Positions 7,445-11,079 of a DNA stretch of 11,079 nt are shown one piece after another. The stretch lies in the NCBI GenBank assembly GCA_002869305.1, contig PKTC01000214.1:1-11079 (forward strand). Direction: 5' to 3'. Each line of letters begins with the position of its first letter. Positions within the stretch are counted from its first letter, which is position 1. This DNA is from Marinilabiliales bacterium. Its GTDB lineage: Bacteria; Bacteroidota; Bacteroidia; Bacteroidales; UBA12077. The position numbers were made by a program, and so were the translations under genes. Below the pieces are notes generated by a model. It ran no database searches. It saw only the letters and a program-made list of their open reading frames with translations, and had not been told where the DNA came from.

Positions 7445-8314
7445 ATGGACAAAGTATCAACCATTATTCTAGCTTCTTCTTTAATAATCATTATGTTGGG
7501 TATGGGCCTTTCTTTAGTATTTGATGATTTTAAACGTATTTTTATTTATCCAAAAGCAATACTTGTTGGTTTGGTGAATCAAATTATTATACTTCCTATT
7601 ATTGGATTTGTAATTGCACTTGCATTTCCATTAAAACCAGAGATTGCAATTGGAATAATGATTCTGGCAGCATGTCCTGGTGGACCTACTTCAAATTTAA
7701 TTGCTCATTTAGCAAAAGGAGATTTAGCTTTATCAGTTTCACTCACGGCGATAAGCAGTTTTATTACTATTATTACAATTCCTTTCATAATTAACTTCGC
7801 ACTTGTTCAGTTCTTGGATGAAGGGCAAATCATTCGATTGAATGTAGTTGAAACCATTATGCAAATATTTATAATTATTGTTATTCCAATCACCATCGGA
7901 ATGCTAATAAGAAAATATAAAAGTTATTTTGCTCTAAAAATGGAAAAACCGGTTCGAAGAGCATCTGGAATTGTTATAGCACTGGTAATTATTGGTATTG
8001 TTATAAAAGAAAAAGAGAATGTAATCCCATACTTTCAACAAGCTGGTGTTGTGGCATTAGTTTTAAATATTGCAACAATGCTCGTTGGTTACTATTCAGC
8101 CAAACTATTCAAAATAAAGAATAAAAGAGCAGTATCTATTTCCATAGAATCTGGAATTCAGAATGGAACCTTAGCTATTACTATTGCCGTTGTGCTTCTA
8201 GGCAATAGCGAATATGCAATCACGCCTGCAATATATAGCTTGTTGATGTTTTTTACTGGAGGGGCTGTAATTTATTTAGGAATAAAACAGACTCAGAAAG
8301 AATCACAAATATAA
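7445..8314 (+). CDS. Bile acid:sodium symporter (BASS/SBF) family transporter
   Basis: A 289-residue inner-membrane protein with about nine hydrophobic segments spread along its length, close to the usual size for bacterial BASS proteins. Two family signatures are present. ACPGGPTSN (76-84) is followed by the AKGDLALSVSL segment, and ESGIQNG (235-241) is followed by the TLAITIA segment. These lie at the crossing helices that form the sodium and substrate sites. The family couples sodium entry to uptake of organic anions such as bile acids, pyruvate, pantoate or other carboxylates; the sequence alone does not tell which. The ATG at 7445 starts directly before the first membrane segment. The gene is divergent from the SDR gene and may share control with it, but a metabolic link is not evident. 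Confidence 0.88.
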   Translation: MDKVSTIILASSLIIIMLGMGLSLVFDDFKRIFIYPKAILVGLVNQIIILPIIGFVIALAFPLKPEIAIGIMILAACPGGPTSNLIAHLAKGDLALSVSLTAISSFITIITIPFIINFALVQFLDEGQIIRLNVVETIMQIFIIIVIPITIGMLIRKYKSYFALKMEKPVRRASGIVIALVIIGIVIKEKENVIPYFQQAGVVALVLNIATMLVGYYSAKLFKIKNKRAVSISIESGIQNGTLAITIAVVLLGNSEYAITPAIYSLLMFFTGGAVIYLGIKQTQKESQI

Positions 8315-8336
8315 TGCTTACTAGCACATTGTACTG

Positions 8337-8361
8337 GATTTCCCTTTGTAAATCTTTTTTT
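8337..8361 (+). terminator. Weak intrinsic terminator after the transporter gene
   Basis: GATTT (8337-8341) can pair with AAATC (8350-8354) around an 8-base loop, followed directly by seven T residues (8355-8361), 22 bases after the transporter stop codon. Position and T tract fit a terminator, but the stem is short and AT-rich. Confidence 0.35.
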
Positions 8362-8391
8362 CAAATATCTTTTGGTCCATGCACTGCTTGC

Positions 8392-9813
8392 TCATTTAAT
8401 TAAATTTCCCATTAAATTTTCAAGGGTACCAATTTCAACATATGAAACACCGTAACTCCTACCAAAATTACCTGCTGCTACTACCAACAAATCGTCCTTG
8501 GTAAAAGTGTAATTATTAATTAAACTCGTTAAAGCTTCGGAAAGAAATTCATGCGATGTTTCTTTTGGTTTCATATAATTTGCAATTACACCATAACTCA
8601 ATGCCATAACTCTCATGGTTCGCTTTGAATAGCATTGTGCAAAAATTGGGATTATACCTCGATACGCGGCTAGACTTCTTAAAGTTCTTCCTGAGGTTGA
8701 ATCGGCAATGATGCCTTTGGCATTTAACCGGATGGCTCCTTTAACAGCCGACTTACATAAATATGATGAGATTGGGTTATTAATTACAACAGAAGGAATA
8801 TCATTAAAAGGATTTTTTGAATTTTCTACTTCCATGGCAACTTTAGCCATGGTACGAACCGATTCCACAGGATAAGCTCCGTTGGCAGTCTAACCGCTCA
8901 ACATAATTGCATCGGTGTTTCTATACACAGCGCTAGCCACATCATTCACTTCTGCCCTGGTTGGTCGAGGATTATCAATCATGGAATGCAACATTTGAGT
9001 TGCAATAATAACCGGTTTGCGCTTTTCAATACATTTATCAATTAAATATCTTTGCAATCCGGGAATTTTCTCATAAGGAATTTCAACAGCTAAATCTCCT
9101 CGTGCAACCATTACTCCATAAGCATATTCAAGAATCTCATCAATATTGTCAATTCCTTGTTGATTTTCAATTTTGGCTATAATTTTTATATTACTCTTTT
9201 TTTCATCAAGCATTTTCTGAATTTCCAATACATCATTCTTGCTTCTAACGAATGAATGTGCTATAAAATCTAATTCCTGCTCAATTGCTAACTTGATAAA
9301 CTCTTTATCTCGCTCGCTTACTGAAGGTAGATTAAAAGAAACATTAGGAACATTTACTCCCTTTTTACCCTTAATTTGTCCGCTATTTTTTGCTTCACAA
9401 AGTAAGGCATCTCCCTTTTTTTCAATTACTTTTAACTCAATATAGCCATCATCAATTAAAATGCATGTATTGTCAGGTACATCTCGAACAAAATCAGGAT
9501 ATGAAACATAAATACAATCATGGTTGGTCTCTTTTGTTGGATCACCTTTTAAAAAGATTTGCTGCCCAATATTTAAATCCAGTACGTAATCTGTTTTAAC
9601 TGTGCGCACTTCAGGCCCCTTTGTATCAATTAATAAAGCAATTTTATCTGATACCTTTCTTACATCTTCAATTACTTTTATTGCTCCTTCTTTTGTTTGA
9701 TGGGCAGTATTCATACGAACAACATCCATCCCTTCATCATACAGTGCTTTAATAAACTCAGGTGTGCAAGTTCTATCTGATATAGTGGCAACTATTTTAG
9801 TTTTCTTAATCAT
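8392..9813 (-). pseudogene. pyk: Pyruvate kinase gene interrupted by an in-frame TAG
   Basis: Pyruvate kinase converts phosphoenolpyruvate and ADP to pyruvate and ATP at the end of glycolysis. Read through one stop, the frame gives 473 residues, the normal family length. Visible motifs are KIVATI at the start, Arg33 in [13 protein letters not shown] (63-70), the catalytic Lys214 and metal ligand Glu216 in AKIEN, Asp240 in VARGD, and ATQMLHSM (271-278). The stop codon is TAG at 8890-8892 on the plus strand (read in reverse), codon 308, where the family has Glu in the MLSGETA motif. The next codons give TANGAYPVESV, in the same frame, and the 165 downstream residues form a normal end of barrel plus C-terminal domain. 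A single GAG-to-TAG change explains it; there is no frameshift. As written, the 307-residue product lacks the last part of the barrel and the regulatory domain. Restart at a downstream GTG/ATG is unlikely to give enzyme. It lies 95 bases behind aroQ and may share its transcript. Confidence 0.88.
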
Positions 9814-9908
9814 CGTTTAGTTTAATGTTATGGTTTAAGGTTTCTTTTAAATTATTCACCAAAAAATACTTACTCTTATTTGTCTAAAATTCACTAATCA
9901 CTATTTTT

Positions 9909-10331
9909 CTATTTTGCCACCCGCAAACTTTCAATAGCCAATCTATAACTATCCAAACCAAATCCTGAGATACTTCCCATGCAATTAGCTGCAATTAATG
10001 ATACATGCCTAAAATCTTCTCTTGCAAAAACATTGGAGATATGTACTTCCACTACATGAGCTTTAACCGCTTTTATGGCATCTGCAATAGCAACAGAAGT
10101 GTGTGTATAACCACCCGCATTTAGAACGATACCTTTATAATTAAACCCAACTTCTTGAATCTTATCAATGATTTCACCTTCAATGTTAGACTGAAAATAA
10201 TCTAAATGAATATCGCCAAAATGTTCTTTTAAAAGTTTTAAAAACATTTCAAAGTCAACTTCTCCATATATATCCTTTTCTCTAGTTCCTATTAAGTTTA
10301 AATTTGGTCCATTAATAATTTGTATTTTCAT
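9909..10331 (-). CDS. aroQ: Type II 3-dehydroquinate dehydratase
   Basis: A 140-residue cytosolic enzyme that dehydrates 3-dehydroquinate to 3-dehydroshikimate in the shikimate pathway. Its length is normal for the dodecameric type II family. The N-terminus has INGPNLNLIGTRE (6-18) and the catalytic Tyr22 on the active-site lid (IYG). NAGGYTHTS (71-79) is the family NPGAYTHTS motif with the Bacteroidota-like NAGGY variant. His97 in EVHISN and Arg104 in FAREDFRH are the expected catalytic and substrate-binding residues, and GFGLDSYRLAI closes the domain. The start at 10331 (MKIQIINGPN) is the usual one. It stops with TAG at 9909-9911, at the expected end of the protein, so this TAG is a genuine stop. 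The gene is divergent from xerD, and pyk follows on the same strand. Confidence 0.95.
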   Translation of the reverse strand: MKIQIINGPNLNLIGTREKDIYGEVDFEMFLKLLKEHFGDIHLDYFQSNIEGEIIDKIQEVGFNYKGIVLNAGGYTHTSVAIADAIKAVKAHVVEVHISNVFAREDFRHVSLIAANCMGSISGFGLDSYRLAIESLRVAK

Positions 10332-10355
10332 AATTCTTTATTTAAAAAGCTTACA

Positions 10356-10385
10356 CAAATTTACACATAAACATTAACTTTGAAA
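10356..10385 (-). promoter_or_regulatory. Bacteroidota-type promoter for aroQ
   Basis: Read on the reverse strand, TAAATTTG (plus-strand 10356-10363) is a perfect TAnnTTTG -7 box, and TTTC (10382-10385) lies 18 bases upstream as a one-mismatch -33 box. The start of transcription would be only some 15-20 bases before the aroQ ATG at 10331. The -33 end overlaps the -7 box of the divergent xerD promoter. Confidence 0.45.
10375..10382 (+). promoter_or_regulatory. -7 promoter box for xerD
   Basis: TAACTTTG at 10375-10382 is a perfect TAnnTTTG -7 box about 34 bases before the xerD ATG at 10416. The expected -33 region, 20 bases upstream at 10351-10354, reads TTAC and is a poor match. It supports starting the gene at 10416 rather than at the in-frame TTG at 10380, which lies inside this box. 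Confidence 0.42.
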
Positions 10386-10415
10386 GATAGTGGATTAAAT
10401 AATAATCTAAATATA

Positions 10416-11079
10416 ATGAACTGGGAAAGTAGCATTATACAATTTCGAAACTATCTAAAACTGGAACGTTCTTTATCTGATAATTCCATATCAGCATACG
10501 AAAGAGACATTCGTAAATTTGTGTCTTACCTTGATATTAAAAAACTCCAGCTTGGTCCATTAAATATAAAGTTGCAAAACCTAAAAGATTTTTTACAATG
10601 GATTAATGAACTCGAATTGAATGCACGATCTCAAGCAAGAATTATTTCAGGTTTAAAGGCTTTCTTTAAATATTTACTCCTGGAAGATTTTATCGAGAGT
10701 GATCCAAGCGGTTTATTGGAGTCACCTAAATTGGGACGTAAATTACCAGAAGTACTGTCGTTGAGCGAAATTGAACAAATCATTTCAGCTATTGACCTAA
10801 GCCAACCAGAAGGTCAAAGAAATAAAGCTATTATATAAACACTCTACAGTTGTGGCTTAAGAGTTTCGGAACTAATTAATTTAAAAATATCCAATCTATA
10901 TTTTGATGATGGATTTATAAAAGTTGTTGGCAAAGGGGACAAAGAAAGACTAGTTCCAATAGGACAAAAAGCAATGAAAGAAATCCGATATTATTTTCAG
11001 GATAGAAATTTACTTTCTAATATAGATAGAACCAGTGAAAATATTGTTTTTTTAAATCGAAGAGGAAAGCAATTAACAC
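10416..11079 (+). pseudogene. xerD: XerD-type tyrosine recombinase, interrupted by an in-frame TAA and cut by the window end
   Basis: XerC/XerD recombinases resolve chromosome dimers at dif. Residues about 1-90 (MNWESSIIQFRNYLKLERSL onward) are the N-terminal core-binding domain, with SAYERDIRKF and ARIISGLKAFFKYL. The catalytic domain starts at about LPEVLSLSEIEQI. At codon 141 (10836-10838) there is a TAA where the family has Glu in AIIETLYSCGLRVSEL; the frame goes on with TLYSCGLRVSEL, including catalytic Arg149, then VVGKGDKERLVPI with catalytic Lys173, to residue 221 at the window end. One GAA-to-TAA change accounts for it, with no frameshift. As written the product is 140 residues and has none of the catalytic residues. 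The position opposite aroQ fits the chromosomal xerD and argues against a phage integrase. The remaining active-site His/Arg/Tyr lie outside the window, so further damage cannot be ruled out. Confidence 0.85.

Noticed and set aside
8392..8868. Separate small gene for the C-terminal part of pyruvate kinase
   Set aside because: It is continuous in frame with the upstream pyk sequence and separated by one stop codon only; no ATG stands at the domain boundary and no promoter is seen.
8890..10838. Genetic code with TAA/TAG read as Glu
   Set aside because: TAA ends several other genes here at their normal length, and TAG ends aroQ at its expected C-terminus, so general reassignment does not fit. 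Only suppression remains as a speculative option.
10416..11079. Phage or integron integrase marking a mobile element
   Set aside because: The sequence matches chromosomal XerD, sits opposite aroQ, and no attachment repeats, tRNA gene or phage genes are present nearby.

Overview
The window looks like chromosomal DNA from a low-GC member of the Bacteroidota, probably a marine or anaerobic Bacteroidales/Marinilabiliales relative. The reasons are the AT-rich sequence, the lack of Shine-Dalgarno motifs before good start codons, several matches to the Bacteroidota promoter pattern (TTTG or TTG, about 19-20 bases, TAnnTTTG), and protein types typical of the phylum: a DUF6702-like exported protein, a secreted caspase-like protein, and xerD divergent from aroQ with pyk behind it. 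The genus cannot be fixed from the sequence.

Left part (1-2220): the 5' end of a reverse-strand DUF6702-like exported protein is divergent from a secreted caspase-like (C14 fold) protein carrying Ig-like domains, which ends in a clear intrinsic terminator. Middle (2254-6020): two forward radical-SAM genes follow. The first is a large KamA-family protein whose substrate-pocket residues look like glutamate 2,3-aminomutase rather than lysine 2,3-aminomutase. The second is a COG2108-like radical SAM protein with exactly four cysteines beyond the SAM-cluster triad. The 242-bp gap between them holds a possible promoter and a run of small hairpins just before the second start codon. Right of centre (6209-8314): a small SpoIIAA/STAS-like protein converges with a short-chain dehydrogenase, which is divergent from a bile acid:sodium symporter family transporter.

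Right end (8392-11079): pyk and aroQ lie on the reverse strand and a xerD-type recombinase starts on the forward strand and runs off the window. Both pyk and xerD contain one in-frame stop exactly where the family has a conserved glutamate (TAG at 8890-8892, reverse; TAA at 10836-10838, forward). The sequence on both sides of each stop is intact and well conserved. Each is explained by a single coding-strand G-to-T change. As written, pyruvate kinase would lose the end of its barrel and its C-terminal domain, and the recombinase would lose all its catalytic residues. Sequence error, DNA damage, recent gene inactivation and stop-codon suppression are the competing explanations.

No RNA gene, CRISPR array, insertion sequence or prophage element was seen. 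The most interesting items are the paired Glu-to-stop lesions, the glutamate-type pocket of the KamA protein, and the cysteine-rich radical SAM protein with its structured leader.
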